64,000 nucleotides of DNA from Nocardia testacea NBRC 100365 (GCF_000308775.1 NZ_BAGJ01000273.1:62001-126000), one strand, 5' to 3'. Positions 1-8,598 are shown, counted from the first letter of the stretch. The notes: generated by a model not told the origin, from the sequence alone. Made by a program: numbers and translations.

Positions 1-1
1 C

Positions 2-1042
2 GAAGAGCACCTGGCGCACCGGCGGATCATGCAGGAAGCGTTCACCAGAACTCGCTTGGAGGCCTACACCCAACGCCTGCACCCCGCCATCGAACAGGGT
101 GTGGCGGCCTGGGAAGCGGGCACCGAGTTCCCGTCGTACTGGAAACTCAAGCAGCTCACCCTCGATATCGCCGCGGATCTGTTCATGGGCGGTGTGCAGG
201 ACACCGGGCAGGCCGAGATGGACCGCATCAACAAAGCGTTCATCGCCTGTGTGCAGGCCGCGGCCGGGATCGTCCGGATCAACGCGCCGTTCACCCGCTG
301 GGGCCGGGCCTATCGCGGCCGCAAGGTGCTCGAGGAGTTTCTCCGCCACTACCTGCCCGCCAAACGCGCCCGGCAGACCGACGACATCTTCTCGGTGCTC
401 TGTCACGTCGAGAACGAGGACGGCGAGCGGTTCGGCGACGATGACGTGGTCAACCATATGATCTTCCTGATGATGGCGGCCCACGACACCTCCACCATCA
501 CCACCTCCACCATCCTGCAGTACCTCGGGCAATATCCGGACTGGCAGGAGCGCTGCCGCGCCGAGGCGCTCGCCCTCGGACCGGCGCCGTCGATGGCCGA
601 GCTGGACAAGCTGGTCTCGATCGATCTGGTGATGCGCGAGGCACTGCGCCTGCGGGCTCCGGTTCCGGTGCTGGTCCGGTACGCGGTGAAGGACACCGTG
701 GTCGAGGGCGTCCGTATCCCCGCCGGCACCGACGTCATCGTGGGTATCCAATTCACCCACCTCATGGAGGACTACTGGACCGATCCACTGTCCTTCGACC
801 CCGACCGCTTCGGTCCCGAACGCCGCGAGGACAAATCGCACCGCTTCGCGTGGGAACCGTTCGGCGGCGGTGTACACAAATGCATCGGAATGTATTTCGG
901 GGGTCTGGAGGTGAAGGCGATAATGCACAGATTGCTGCGCGAATACCACTGGACCGTCGACCCCGGCTATGTGCCGCCGATGGACTACCACTCGCTGCCG
1001 TTCCCGAAGGACGGTCTGCCGATCACCTTGATCCGTAACTGA
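2..1042 (+). CDS. Cytochrome P450, 3' part (5' end outside window)
   Basis: Heme-thiolate monooxygenase; substrate not predictable. The frame is open to the first base and the residues before the first ATG (position 29) continue the P450 fold (an HRRIMQEAF stretch), so that ATG is internal and the gene starts upstream. Visible landmarks are an I-helix variant MMAAHDTST (His in place of the usual Gly of AGxDT), the ExxR motif in EALRLR, and the heme loop FGGGVHKCIG, whose Cys is the axial ligand. The protein ends normally, followed by a hairpin. The unusual I-helix and general look recall CYP51/CYP120/CYP136-like proteins, but I cannot place the family. P450 identity is certain; function is open. 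Confidence 0.93.
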   Translation, partial: EEHLAHRRIMQEAFTRTRLEAYTQRLHPAIEQGVAAWEAGTEFPSYWKLKQLTLDIAADLFMGGVQDTGQAEMDRINKAFIACVQAAAGIVRINAPFTRWGRAYRGRKVLEEFLRHYLPAKRARQTDDIFSVLCHVENEDGERFGDDDVVNHMIFLMMAAHDTSTITTSTILQYLGQYPDWQERCRAEALALGPAPSMAELDKLVSIDLVMREALRLRAPVPVLVRYAVKDTVVEGVRIPAGTDVIVGIQFTHLMEDYWTDPLSFDPDRFGPERREDKSHRFAWEPFGGGVHKCIGMYFGGLEVKAIMHRLLREYHWTVDPGYVPPMDYHSLPFPKDGLPITLIRN

Positions 1043-1045
1043 ACC

Positions 1046-1066
1046 GCCGGCGGCTCGCCGCCCGGC
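1046..1066 (+). terminator. GC-rich hairpin after the P450 gene
   Basis: Four bases after the P450 stop, GCCGGCGGC is followed by a two-base loop and a complementary arm with one bulged C. There is no T-run, so it is a hairpin-only candidate terminator, common in high-GC actinomycetes. Confidence 0.4.
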
Positions 1067-1401
1067 GTCGCTTTCGGAGGAATTCTCCCCGCGTTCCCGC
1101 GGGCAGGACCGCGGCTCCGCGCCCTTCACGAATACGGGTCTCCCGGGTGTCGCACGGTGGCACGGATCGGGGCCGGTCGTGTGTGACCACGCGGGCATGC
1201 GCCGGCGAAAGGGTCGCTACGGGGTCTCGCCGATTCGCCGCCGTGTTCGTTTCTTGCCCTGTAAGCCTATCGACCATGTGGGTAACCAGGAATACGCTGG
1301 ATATCGTCCATTGTAACTTGGTCTGTCCCATTTCTGGGGTCTCTGGTCTCGGCCGCTTTCGTCGTGAGGTGTAGCGGTACCCGAGGCGGCGAGGAGTGAG
1401 C
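1067..1401. other. Gap upstream of the gas vesicle operon
   Basis: About 335 bases with no convincing gene; short open frames on both strands lack family features. It should hold the promoter of the gas vesicle operon. The stretch around 1290-1340 is less GC-rich than its surroundings, but I do not see a clear sigma-factor consensus. Confidence 0.4.
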
Positions 1402-2007
1402 ATGAAAGGCGGAGCAAGAATTGCGTTGGGGGTGGGAATCGGATATTTCCTGGGTCGTACCCGCAAAATGCGCTGGGCTATGGGACTGGCGGGCGCGGCG
1501 ATGTCCAAACGGTCCACGGGGCTCGCCGGTGAGCTGCTCGAGCGCGGCACATCGACACTGGGTGGTTCCAAGGAGCTGACCAAGATCACCGACACCGTGC
1601 GGGGCGAACTGCTGGGGGCGGTGCGGTCGGCGGCCGTGACCGCGGCGAGCAACCGCCTCGACGCGCTCAACGAGCGGCTGCAATCACCCTTGCCGGCCGC
1701 GGATGAGGACGAGGACGAGGACCGCCCCGGGCGGGCCGCCGCGACGGAGGAGGACGCCGGGCCCGAGCCGAGCGATGCGGATGGGACGGCCGACGAAGAG
1801 CCCGGCGAATCCCCGGACGAAGAAGAAGCCGAAGAACCCGCACCCCGGCCGCGTGCCCGCCGGACGACCGCGACCAAGTCCTCCCGATCCGGTACCCGCA
1901 CGTCGACCAGGTCGTCCGGCTCCGGCGAGAGCGGTACGACGACGTCGCGTCGACGGCGCGCCGGAGACGATACCGACAAGGCGCCCGTGCGGCGGACGAG
2001 GCGGTGA
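1402..2007 (+). CDS. Gas vesicle cluster protein with glycine-rich N-terminus and disordered charged tail
   Basis: 201-residue protein heading the gas vesicle operon. The N-terminal 25 residues form a short Gly/Ala-rich hydrophobic patch (ARIALGVGIGYFLGRT); residues about 100-150 are dominated by Asp/Glu; the last 50 are rich in Arg, Ser and Thr. Tails of this kind are expected to be disordered. Similar small proteins accompany gvp clusters in Streptomyces and relatives (gvpY/gvpZ-like, often misannotated as DNA primase); the role is unknown. I chose ATG 1402 because GGCGAGGAG sits just upstream; a GTG at 1396 is in frame. It lies six bases before the next gene and is probably cotranscribed. 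Confidence 0.7.
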   Translation: MKGGARIALGVGIGYFLGRTRKMRWAMGLAGAAMSKRSTGLAGELLERGTSTLGGSKELTKITDTVRGELLGAVRSAAVTAASNRLDALNERLQSPLPAADEDEDEDRPGRAAATEEDAGPEPSDADGTADEEPGESPDEEEAEEPAPRPRARRTTATKSSRSGTRTSTRSSGSGESGTTTSRRRRAGDDTDKAPVRRTRR

Positions 2008-2013
2008 TCAGGG

Positions 2014-3246
2014 ATGGCGAAAGTACTGCGGGATACCGTCTCGGGCGTCGGCAAAGCGGCCACCGGTACTGCCGGCCGCGCGACCGGGGCCGCGAAATCG
2101 GCCGGTTCGACGGCCAAGAAGACCGCGGAGCAGGGAAGCGCCGGCGATCTGCTCCGGCAGTCGGTGCAGAATCTCGCCGGAACCCTCGCCCAACGTGCCG
2201 TCTCCGGTCTGTCCGGCGGGGTCTCGAATGCGGCCGGCCGGCTGAACGACTATGCCGAAGGAGAGGGTGGCGGCAATCTGCTCGCGGCGCTGACCGGAGT
2301 CGAGAAGCTGTCCGAGGGCGCTTCCCCGATGCGAGCGGCCATGAGCGCGGGAATGAGCAAAATCGGGAAGTCGGTCAAGGACACGGTGTCCTCCGCCAAG
2401 GACGCAATCACCGGCGGCGGCAAGGGCGGCAAGGGCAAGAAACTCAAACTGGCCAATATCGTCGAGCACATCGATATCGGTGCCGACGTCGAGCTCGTCT
2501 ACGACCAGTGGACACAGTTCGCGGAATTCCCCAAGTTCACGAAGAAGCTCGAACAGGTCGAACAGGTATCCGATGAGAAACTTTCCTGGACCGGACGCGT
2601 GTTCTGGTCACGGCGGACCTGGGAGTCCACGATCCTCGAACAGGTGCCGTTCGAACGGATCATCTGGCGATCCAAAGGGGCCAAAGGCTATATCGACGGG
2701 GCGGTCACCTTCCACGAACTCGGTCCACATTTCACCCGGGTCCTGGTGGTTCTGGAATACCACCCGCAGGGTTTCTTCGAGAAGACCGCCAATATCTGGC
2801 GCGCGGCCGGACGCCGATGCCGCCTGGAACTCAAACATTTCGAACGTTACGTCATGACCGAGGCGGTCTTGAGCCCCGACGACATCGTGGGCTGGCACGG
2901 GGAGATCCGCGACGGCGAGGTCGTCGAGGACGACGAGACCGCGCGCCGCCGGGAGCAGGAGGAGGCCGAGGGCGAGGAGGACGAAGGCGAGGGCGCGGAG
3001 GACGAAGGCGCCGCGGATGAGGAACTCACGGACGAGGACGAAGAGGACGAAGGCGAAGAGGAAGACGAAGCAGAAGCAGACGAGGACGAAGAGCGCGGAG
3101 ACGAGGAGGGTGGCCCCGACGACGAGGAGGCCGAGGACAGCGCGGAAGACGAGGGCCGCGAGGCCCGGCCGTCGCGCCGCCCGCGCACCGGCCGTCGTGC
3201 CGCCGCACCGCGCCGCTCCCGCGCACAGCGAGGAGCGAGGACATGA
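2014..3246 (+). CDS. SRPBCC-domain protein of the gas vesicle cluster with acidic tail
   Basis: 410 residues in three parts. Residues 1-145 are Ala/Gly/Lys/Ser-rich and probably helical or disordered. Residues about 147-282 form an SRPBCC (START/polyketide-cyclase-like) domain with the typical VYDQWTQFAEFPKF start, a fold that makes a hydrophobic pocket. Residues 300-410 are a tail of Glu/Asp repeats ending in an Arg-rich stretch. SRPBCC genes are regular members of actinobacterial gvp clusters; a ligand or scaffold role in vesicle assembly is inferred, not shown. The stop overlaps the gvpA start (ATGA), so the genes are translationally coupled. Confidence 0.8.
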   Translation: MAKVLRDTVSGVGKAATGTAGRATGAAKSAGSTAKKTAEQGSAGDLLRQSVQNLAGTLAQRAVSGLSGGVSNAAGRLNDYAEGEGGGNLLAALTGVEKLSEGASPMRAAMSAGMSKIGKSVKDTVSSAKDAITGGGKGGKGKKLKLANIVEHIDIGADVELVYDQWTQFAEFPKFTKKLEQVEQVSDEKLSWTGRVFWSRRTWESTILEQVPFERIIWRSKGAKGYIDGAVTFHELGPHFTRVLVVLEYHPQGFFEKTANIWRAAGRRCRLELKHFERYVMTEAVLSPDDIVGWHGEIRDGEVVEDDETARRREQEEAEGEEDEGEGAEDEGAADEELTDEDEEDEGEEEDEAEADEDEERGDEEGGPDDEEAEDSAEDEGREARPSRRPRTGRRAAAPRRSRAQRGART

Positions 3247-3644
3247 CCATAGAACCCGCGGGTGGCGGCGGTAGTGGCGCAGTGGCCCGGCCCAATTCAT
3301 CCGGCCTGGCCGAGGTCGTCGACACCATTCTCGACAAAGGACTGGTCGTCGACGCGTTCGTCAGGGTCTCCCTGGTCGGCATCGAACTGGTGACCATCGA
3401 CGCCCGCGTGGTGGTCGCCAGCGTCGATACATATCTGCGTTTCGCCGAGGCCGTCAACCGGCTGGAGATCTCCAGTAACGAGCCGAAAGGACTCACCGAC
3501 CTCGTCGGCGATGTCACCGAGGGCGCGGCCGAGCACAAGACGAAAGGCGCCATCGAAGCGGCGGGGAAAAAGGTGCAGGACTTCCTCGGGGACGTACAGG
3601 ACCAGCGCCAGACCTCCCGGGCCACCAAACGAGGGGAGCGATGA
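3243..3644 (+). CDS. gvpA: Gas vesicle structural protein GvpA
   Basis: Main shell protein of gas vesicles, small hydrophobic subunits that pack into ribs of the protein wall. Residues 20-73 carry the GvpA core: LAEVVDTILDKGLVVDAF, then VRVSLVGIEL and ARVVVASVDTYLRFAEAV, giving the helix-strand-strand-helix pattern. At 133 residues it is longer than cyanobacterial GvpA (about 70) because of a Lys/Glu/Gln-rich C-terminal tail, as in other actinobacteria. It differs from the two other GvpA-family genes here by having VDAFVRVSLVGIEL where they have GDI. It overlaps the genes on both sides by four bases. Confidence 0.93.
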   Translation: MTIEPAGGGGSGAVARPNSSGLAEVVDTILDKGLVVDAFVRVSLVGIELVTIDARVVVASVDTYLRFAEAVNRLEISSNEPKGLTDLVGDVTEGAAEHKTKGAIEAAGKKVQDFLGDVQDQRQTSRATKRGER

Positions 3645-4435
3645 TGTCCACCGCGAGCAGCACAACCGAAAGCGATCGCGACCAGCGGACCGGGATATAC
3701 GTCTACGGCATCGTGACCGCCGATGTGGAGCCGGAACCGCACGCCCAGGGTATCGGTGACCCACCCGCCGAGGTCGGCGTCGTACGGCACGGCGATATCG
3801 CCGCCCTGGTCAGCGAGGTCACCCTCGACCGCCCGCTGGGCATGCCCGACGATCTCACCGCGCACGCGCGCCTGCTGGACGGGACGGCCGCGGTCGCCCC
3901 GGTGCTGCCCCTGCAGTTCGGCGGTGTCGTGACCGATACCGAAGCGGTGGAGAAGGAACTGCTCGCACCCAACCACGACCAGTTCCGCAACGCGCTGAAC
4001 GATCTGGAGGGCCGCGCCCAGTACGTGATCCGCGGCCGCTACACCGAGAACTCCGTGCTCCAGGAGATCCTGGACGAGAACGCCGACGCGGCACGACTGC
4101 GCGCGGAGATCCGCGACAAACCCGAAGACGCCACCCGGAACGAACGGATCCGGCTGGGCGAGATCATCAACCAGGAGATCGAGGCCAAACGGGCGGCGGA
4201 CACCCGCCGGGTGGCGGCCGCGCTGAGCGATCTCGATCCGACCGTGCGGGAGCGTCAGCCCACGCACGAAGAGGACGCGGTCCACCTCGCCCTGCTGCTC
4301 GAGCTGTCCCGGGAGGACGAGTTGCTGCAAGCGCTGACCGAACTCGGCGAGGAGTGGGCCGAACGGGTCCGGCTGAACCTGATCGGCCCGATGGCGCCCT
4401 ACGATTTCGTCACCGCCGGCGAAGTCCCGGAGTGA
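3641..4435 (+). CDS. gvpF: Gas vesicle protein GvpF
   Basis: 264 residues of the GvpF/GvpL family, accessory proteins that bind GvpA and help nucleate the vesicle. The N-terminal GIYVYGIVTADVE strand and a C-terminal APYDFV end are family features; a charged helical region (about 150-220) lies between them. A second, diverged member is encoded at 5418-6206. This copy, next to gvpA, is called F by position. Two consecutive ATGs (3641, 3644) are possible starts; the first overlaps the gvpA stop. Confidence 0.88.
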   Translation: MMSTASSTTESDRDQRTGIYVYGIVTADVEPEPHAQGIGDPPAEVGVVRHGDIAALVSEVTLDRPLGMPDDLTAHARLLDGTAAVAPVLPLQFGGVVTDTEAVEKELLAPNHDQFRNALNDLEGRAQYVIRGRYTENSVLQEILDENADAARLRAEIRDKPEDATRNERIRLGEIINQEIEAKRAADTRRVAAALSDLDPTVRERQPTHEEDAVHLALLLELSREDELLQALTELGEEWAERVRLNLIGPMAPYDFVTAGEVPE

Positions 4436-4439
4436 GGAC

Positions 4440-4706
4440 ATGGGACTGCTGTCGTCGATCGTCCTGTTACCGCTGGCCCCCGTCCGCGGGGTGATCTGGC
4501 TGGGCGAAGTGATCCAGGAGCAGGTGGATCAGCAGTGGCGTAGCCCCGCCGCGGTCCGGCGCGATATCGAGGAGATCGAGGAGGCCGCCGCGGCGGGCGA
4601 CATCTCCGAGGAGGAGCGGGACCGGGCATTGCGGGAGGTTCTCTCCCGGATCAGGCGTCCTTCCGGAGGACTTCCGCCTGCCGGGGAGAGGAGACAGTCA
4701 CCATGA
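4440..4706 (+). CDS. gvpG: Gas vesicle protein GvpG
   Basis: 88-residue accessory protein. The N-terminal half has the GvpG look, GLLSSIVLLPLAPVRGVIWL followed by a basic/acidic helix with VRRDIEEIEEAAAAGDIS. GvpG is a minor component needed for assembly in the systems studied. It starts four bases after gvpF and its stop overlaps the gvpO start. Confidence 0.88.
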   Translation: MGLLSSIVLLPLAPVRGVIWLGEVIQEQVDQQWRSPAAVRRDIEEIEEAAAAGDISEEERDRALREVLSRIRRPSGGLPPAGERRQSP

Positions 4707-5032
4707 GCCGCAGATCGACCACCGAGGACGCCGCGGACGTGGATCCGGAGCCGGACCACCCTCTCACCGCCAGGGAGGCCGCGGCGGCGGCGATCGAGCA
4801 CCTGAGAGAACTGACATCGAAATCGGTGGAGGGGGTGACCTCGATGGAGCCGCTCGAAGACGGCCGGCTGGTGGAGATCGAGGTGCTCGAGGACCACCGC
4901 ATCCCCTCGTCGGCGGATATGCTCGCGCTCTACGAGGTGGAGATCGACTTCGACGGGAATCTGCTGGCCTACCGCAGAACCGCGCGCTATGCCCGCGGCA
5001 GCACCGAGATCGGCGGAAGAGGCCGGCGATGA
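4703..5032 (+). CDS. gvpO: Gas vesicle protein GvpO
   Basis: 109 residues; the GvpO domain covers about residues 20-95, with a helix EAAAAAIEHLREL followed by strands ending in LYEVEIDFDGNLLAYRR. GvpO is found in haloarchaeal and actinobacterial clusters and is required for vesicle formation in haloarchaea; its biochemical role is not settled. Four-base overlaps on both sides keep it in the coupled block. Confidence 0.88.
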   Translation: MSRRSTTEDAADVDPEPDHPLTAREAAAAAIEHLRELTSKSVEGVTSMEPLEDGRLVEIEVLEDHRIPSSADMLALYEVEIDFDGNLLAYRRTARYARGSTEIGGRGRR

Positions 5033-5421
5033 CGGTGGTCGGAGGTGGCGGGTCCTACGAGCCGCAGCCCTACGGCGGTGGCCATCAATCGACCAACCTG
5101 GCCGATATCCTCGAGCGGGTCCTCGACAAGGGACTGGTCATCGCGGGCGATATCCAGGTGAACCTGCTCGATATCGAATTGCTCACCATCAAACTGCGAC
5201 TGGTGGTCGCGTCCCTGGAAACCGCCAAGGCGGTGGGTATCGATTGGTGGGAGACCGACCCGTGGCTCAACAGCAAGGCCCGCACGCTCGAGCGGCAGGA
5301 TCGTGATCTCGAACTGGAGAACCGCGAATTACGTGACCGGATAGCCCGGCTCGAGGCCGGAGGGGACCGGCGCGAAGCCGTCGAGGAGCGCCGCGAATCG
5401 CGGGAGAGCGACCGACCGTGA
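5029..5421 (+). CDS. gvpJ: Gas vesicle protein GvpJ (GvpA family)
   Basis: 130 residues. Residues about 20-75 are a GvpA-type core of the GvpJ kind: ILERVLDKGLVIAGDIQVNL, then LLTIKLRLVVASLETAK and GIDWWE. Residues about 83-128 are charged, with heptad-like spacing (RQDRDLELENRELRDRIARL), probably a coiled coil. GvpJ proteins are minor shell components, thought to act at the conical tips. Coupled by ATGA upstream and GTGA downstream. Confidence 0.88.
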   Translation: MTVVGGGGSYEPQPYGGGHQSTNLADILERVLDKGLVIAGDIQVNLLDIELLTIKLRLVVASLETAKAVGIDWWETDPWLNSKARTLERQDRDLELENRELRDRIARLEAGGDRREAVEERRESRESDRP

Positions 5422-6206
5422 CGGGTGGGACCGGTGTCTGGCTGTATGCGGTGACGGCGGCCGCGGACGCCGCCGCGGGTTTCGACGGGCTCACCGGAGT
5501 GGCGGGCGAACCGGTCCGAGTCGTTATCTCCGAGCCGCTCGCCGCGCTCGTGGGCTCGGTACCGCTCGACGTGTTCGGGGAGCAGCCGCTGAGCCGGAAC
5601 CTGGAGGATCTGGATTGGCTGGCCGCCACCGCCCGGGCCCACGATGTGGTGGTATCCGCGGCGGTGCGCCGGGCCCCGTCGGCACCGTTGCGGCTGGCCA
5701 CCGTTTTCCTCGACGACGAGCGGGTGCGGGAACTGCTGCGCGACCGGCAGGCGGATCTGGAGGCGGCGCTGGTTCTGGTCAGTGGTCGCACCGAATGGGG
5801 CGTGAAGGTCTACGGGGATCGTGCCGCACTCACCGCGGCAGTCGCCGAGGCTCGTGCCGAGGACACCGGGAAAGGCGCGGGCGCGGCCTACCTGGCCCGC
5901 CGCCGCGCTCAGCTGTCCGCCCAGGAGACCGTGGAACACGATGCGGCACAGCGGGCGGAGGTCATCCATACCCGGTTGAGCCGTCGCGCCGCGGCCGGTC
6001 GCCGGCAGCCGACCACCGATCCTGCGCTGAGTGGCCGCAGTGATTGGATGGTGCTCAACGGGACCTATCTGGTCGACGACGACCGCGCCGCGGATTTCGC
6101 CGCGACCGTCGACGCCCTGGCTGCCGTATTCTCCGGTATCCGGCTCGAACTCACCGGCCCGTGGCCGCCGTATTCGTTCGCGGGCGTGGAACGCGAGCCG
6201 CGGTGA
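5418..6206 (+). CDS. gvpL: Gas vesicle protein GvpL (second GvpF/L family member)
   Basis: 262 residues with a GTG start inside the gvpJ stop. The N-terminal strand VWLYAVTAAAD and the end PWPPYSFAGVE match the GvpF/L fold. It is diverged from the 3641-4435 copy and lacks its long acidic helix. Two F/L genes per cluster is normal. Probable accessory assembly protein that binds GvpA-family subunits. Confidence 0.85.
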   Translation: MTGGTGVWLYAVTAAADAAAGFDGLTGVAGEPVRVVISEPLAALVGSVPLDVFGEQPLSRNLEDLDWLAATARAHDVVVSAAVRRAPSAPLRLATVFLDDERVRELLRDRQADLEAALVLVSGRTEWGVKVYGDRAALTAAVAEARAEDTGKGAGAAYLARRRAQLSAQETVEHDAAQRAEVIHTRLSRRAAAGRRQPTTDPALSGRSDWMVLNGTYLVDDDRAADFAATVDALAAVFSGIRLELTGPWPPYSFAGVEREPR

Positions 6207-6394
6207 ACAGCGTCGACAGCGAGCGCCGCATCGCACTGGTCGATCTGCTGGACCGGGTGCTGGCGGGTGGGGTCGTCGTCACCGGCGATATCAAGCTCGC
6301 CATCGCCGATGTCGATCTGGTCCAGATTTCACTACGGGCGCTGATCTCTTCGGTCAGCACCCTGTACGGCCCCGGGCAGGAGCCACCCGGATGA
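6203..6394 (+). CDS. gvpS: Gas vesicle protein GvpS (short GvpA family)
   Basis: 63 residues with a GTG start overlapping the gvpL stop. It consists of only the GvpA-type core (LVDLLDRVLAGGVVVTGDI, then ISLRALISSVSTLYG) with no tail. This short form matches the GvpS/GvpM-like subunits of actinobacterial clusters, presumed minor shell proteins. Assignment within the family is by length and by position before gvpK. The stop overlaps the gvpK start. Confidence 0.8.
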   Translation: MNSVDSERRIALVDLLDRVLAGGVVVTGDIKLAIADVDLVQISLRALISSVSTLYGPGQEPPG

Positions 6395-6696
6395 CCGAAT
6401 TCGACGGTCTCTCACCGCGAATCGACACCGATCCCGAGACGGTGGAACGCGGCCTGGTCACGCTGGTTCTCACCTTGGTGGAACTGCTGCGTCAGCTGAT
6501 GGAACGGCAGGCCCTGCGGCGGGTCGACGCCGGCGATCTGAGCGAGGACCAGGTCGAGCGCATCGGTACCACGTTGATGCTGCTCGAACAGCGGATGGAC
6601 GAGCTGCGCGAGCATTTCGGCCTCACCCCCGAAGACCTCAATATCGACCTCGGCCCCCTGGGTCCGCTCCTTCCGGAGAACCCTTCCGGCAGGTGA
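6391..6696 (+). CDS. gvpK: Gas vesicle protein GvpK
   Basis: 101 residues with the GvpK hallmarks: a helix DPETVERGLVTLVLTLVELL, RQLMERQALRRV, and LGLTPEDLNIDLGPLG near the end (here FGLTPEDLNIDLGPLG). Accessory protein of vesicle formation. Last gene of the coupled block; it starts at ATG 6391 inside the gvpS stop. No gvpN is present in the window. Confidence 0.9.
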   Translation: MTEFDGLSPRIDTDPETVERGLVTLVLTLVELLRQLMERQALRRVDAGDLSEDQVERIGTTLMLLEQRMDELREHFGLTPEDLNIDLGPLGPLLPENPSGR

Positions 6697-6846
6697 CCGG
6701 AACCGCTGCACCGGTGTTGTCGCGCGCCCACTCGCCGGTGTACCCGCCGAAGAACACGTGCCCATCCCCGCACGGGGACCACAGCTCGTTTGAGGGCCCG
6801 CCGATTCCGTGGCACCGCATCCGCTGTCCGGGCATAGAATTCGCCA

Positions 6847-7491
6847 ATGGTCCCCGCCGCCAATCTGCTCGCCTTCGTGGCCGCCGCCACGCTCATCGTC
6901 GTCGTTCCCGGGCCCGGTGTGCTGTTCACCATCGGGCGCGCGCTCACCCTGGGGCGCCGGGCGGCGTTGATCTCGGTGCTGGGCCACGCGCTGGGCGTGC
7001 AGATCGCCCTGCTGTTCGTCGCGATGGGGCTGGGTGCGGTACTGGCGGCCTCGGCCACCGCCATGGCGGTCGTCAAGGTGGCCGGCGCGCTGTACCTGAT
7101 CCATCTCGGTGTACAGGCCATCCGCGAGCGGAAGGCGTTGCGCGAGGTACTGGGCGCGTCCGTGGCGCCGGTGAGCGGGCATCGGGTGTTCCGGCAGAGC
7201 ATGATCGTCGGTGTCACCAACCCGAAGGCGATCGTGTTCTTCGCCGCGGTGCTACCCCATTTCGCCGACCGGTCCGCCGGATCGCTGCCCCTGCAGCTGC
7301 TGGCGTTGGGCTCGGTGTTCCTGGTGATCGCGCTCATATGCGACAGCACCTGGGCAGTGCTCGCCTCCGCGGCCCGCAACTGGTTCGCGCGGTCGCCGAA
7401 GCGGCTGGAGGCGGTCGGGGGAGTCGGCGGGGCGCTGATCGTCGGGCTCGGCGCGTCGGTGGCGGTGGAGCAGGGCGTCTCCGGCCGCTGA
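6847..7491 (+). CDS. LysE/RhtB-family amino-acid exporter
   Basis: 214-residue integral membrane protein with about six hydrophobic segments. The family signature PGPGVLFTIGRALTLGRRAAL lies at residues 19-39 and GVTNPKAIVFF in the middle, as in RhtB/LysE exporters. It should export an amino acid or a related small molecule; the substrate is unknown. A single gene 150 bases after gvpK, with its own upstream space, so probably not part of the vesicle operon. Confidence 0.88.
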   Translation: MVPAANLLAFVAAATLIVVVPGPGVLFTIGRALTLGRRAALISVLGHALGVQIALLFVAMGLGAVLAASATAMAVVKVAGALYLIHLGVQAIRERKALREVLGASVAPVSGHRVFRQSMIVGVTNPKAIVFFAAVLPHFADRSAGSLPLQLLALGSVFLVIALICDSTWAVLASAARNWFARSPKRLEAVGGVGGALIVGLGASVAVEQGVSGR

Positions 7492-7747
7492 ACACTCGGC
7501 GTGGTCCCGTGCTCATCCCGGACACATTCCCTTCGGCGGCCGGACGCCGGGCTCTCCCGCTCGGCCCGCCACTTCAGCGCTCCGGGAGCACACCGGGACC
7601 GCTGCCGGCGCCGGTGACCTGCATCGCCATCGGAGGTGTCCGTCGGCGCGTACCGTCCCCGGGCCCGGCGCCGACAGCGGGTGACCGCACCGGAGAAGCG
7701 GCGCCCTGACTGCACCGGCGGCTGTCCCGGCGAACCGAGCGCGCGGC

Positions 7748-8542
7748 TCAGGAATGGTGGGGGAGCGCGGCATTCATCACCCGGCTCGCGGTGGCCTTGA
7801 CCGAATCGGGCAGCACATGCGCGACCGTGGCCAGCGCCCGGGTGCCCAGTGATCCGCCGACGACCTTCTGTTCGTCCCGGAGCAGCGCGTCCACACCCTG
7901 CCGCGCCACCCGCGCCGGATCCTCCTTGGGGCCACGCCCCATCGGTGTGTCGAGGAGACCGGCGCGGCGGAAGAAGTCGGTATCGGTCGGTCCAGGCATC
8001 AGCGAGGTCACCGTCACCCCGGTATCGCGCACTTCCTCCCGCAGCGCCTCGGCGAAGGACTGGATGAACGATTTCGACGCGTGGTACACCGCCTGGCCCG
8101 CGCCGGGCATCATCGCCGCGACCGAGGAGGTGAACAGCAGGCCACCCGTATCGCGGCGCACCATATCGCCGAGCGTCAATTTGGCCAGGTGCACGGTCGA
8201 ACGCACATTGAGCGCGATGAGGTCGAGTTCGTCGTCGAGGTCGGTGTCGGCGAAGTTGCCCCCGCGACCGACCCCGGCATTGAGCGCGACCGCGTCGAGC
8301 GGCCGTTCGTCCTGGGTCGCCGCGGAGTACACCTGTTCGACGCCTTCGGGCGTGCGCAGATCGGCCTGGACGGCCCGCACCTCGATCCCGGGTCGGCGGA
8401 CCGTCTCGGCGGCGGTCTCGATGTCCGCGTCCTCCGCGGCCATGACCACGTCATAGCCGCGCTCGGCGAACACGGTCGCGAGTTCCAGGCCGATACCGCT
8501 CGAGGCGCCGGTGACGAGAGCAAGAGGATGTGTCGTGGTCAT
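7748..8542 (-). CDS. Short-chain dehydrogenase/reductase
   Basis: 264-residue classical SDR. Cofactor loop TGASSGIGLE at residues 10-19, NAGVGRGG, catalytic Ser in FTSSVAAM and the Tyr-Lys pair in YHASKSF. An alanine instead of arginine after the first strand does not clearly favour NADP. The long C-terminal part (about residues 190-264) resembles the SDRs of Mycobacteriales often labelled DltE or YqjQ-like. Substrate unknown. Monocistronic as far as visible; the DUF2795 gene upstream is on the same strand, 56 bases away. Confidence 0.85.
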   Translation of the reverse strand: MTTTHPLALVTGASSGIGLELATVFAERGYDVVMAAEDADIETAAETVRRPGIEVRAVQADLRTPEGVEQVYSAATQDERPLDAVALNAGVGRGGNFADTDLDDELDLIALNVRSTVHLAKLTLGDMVRRDTGGLLFTSSVAAMMPGAGQAVYHASKSFIQSFAEALREEVRDTGVTVTSLMPGPTDTDFFRRAGLLDTPMGRGPKEDPARVARQGVDALLRDEQKVVGGSLGTRALATVAHVLPDSVKATASRVMNAALPHHS

Positions 8543-8598
8543 CTGCGGCGGCTACCCACATCGCCGCGGATCATGCGGTCGTGCCACGCCGGCCTCGG

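Noticed and set aside
1023..2117. 364-codon minus-strand frame across the P450 end and the first gas vesicle gene
   Set aside because: Its product is Ser/Arg low complexity, an antisense image of acidic codons in the real gene.
2900..3240. GAC/GAG-rich tract as a DNA repeat
   Set aside because: It is codon-level low complexity from the Asp/Glu tail of the SRPBCC protein, not an independent repeat element.
3026..4441. 471-codon minus-strand frame opposite gvpA and gvpF
   Set aside because: Antisense image of the coupled gvp genes; no motif and no start signal.
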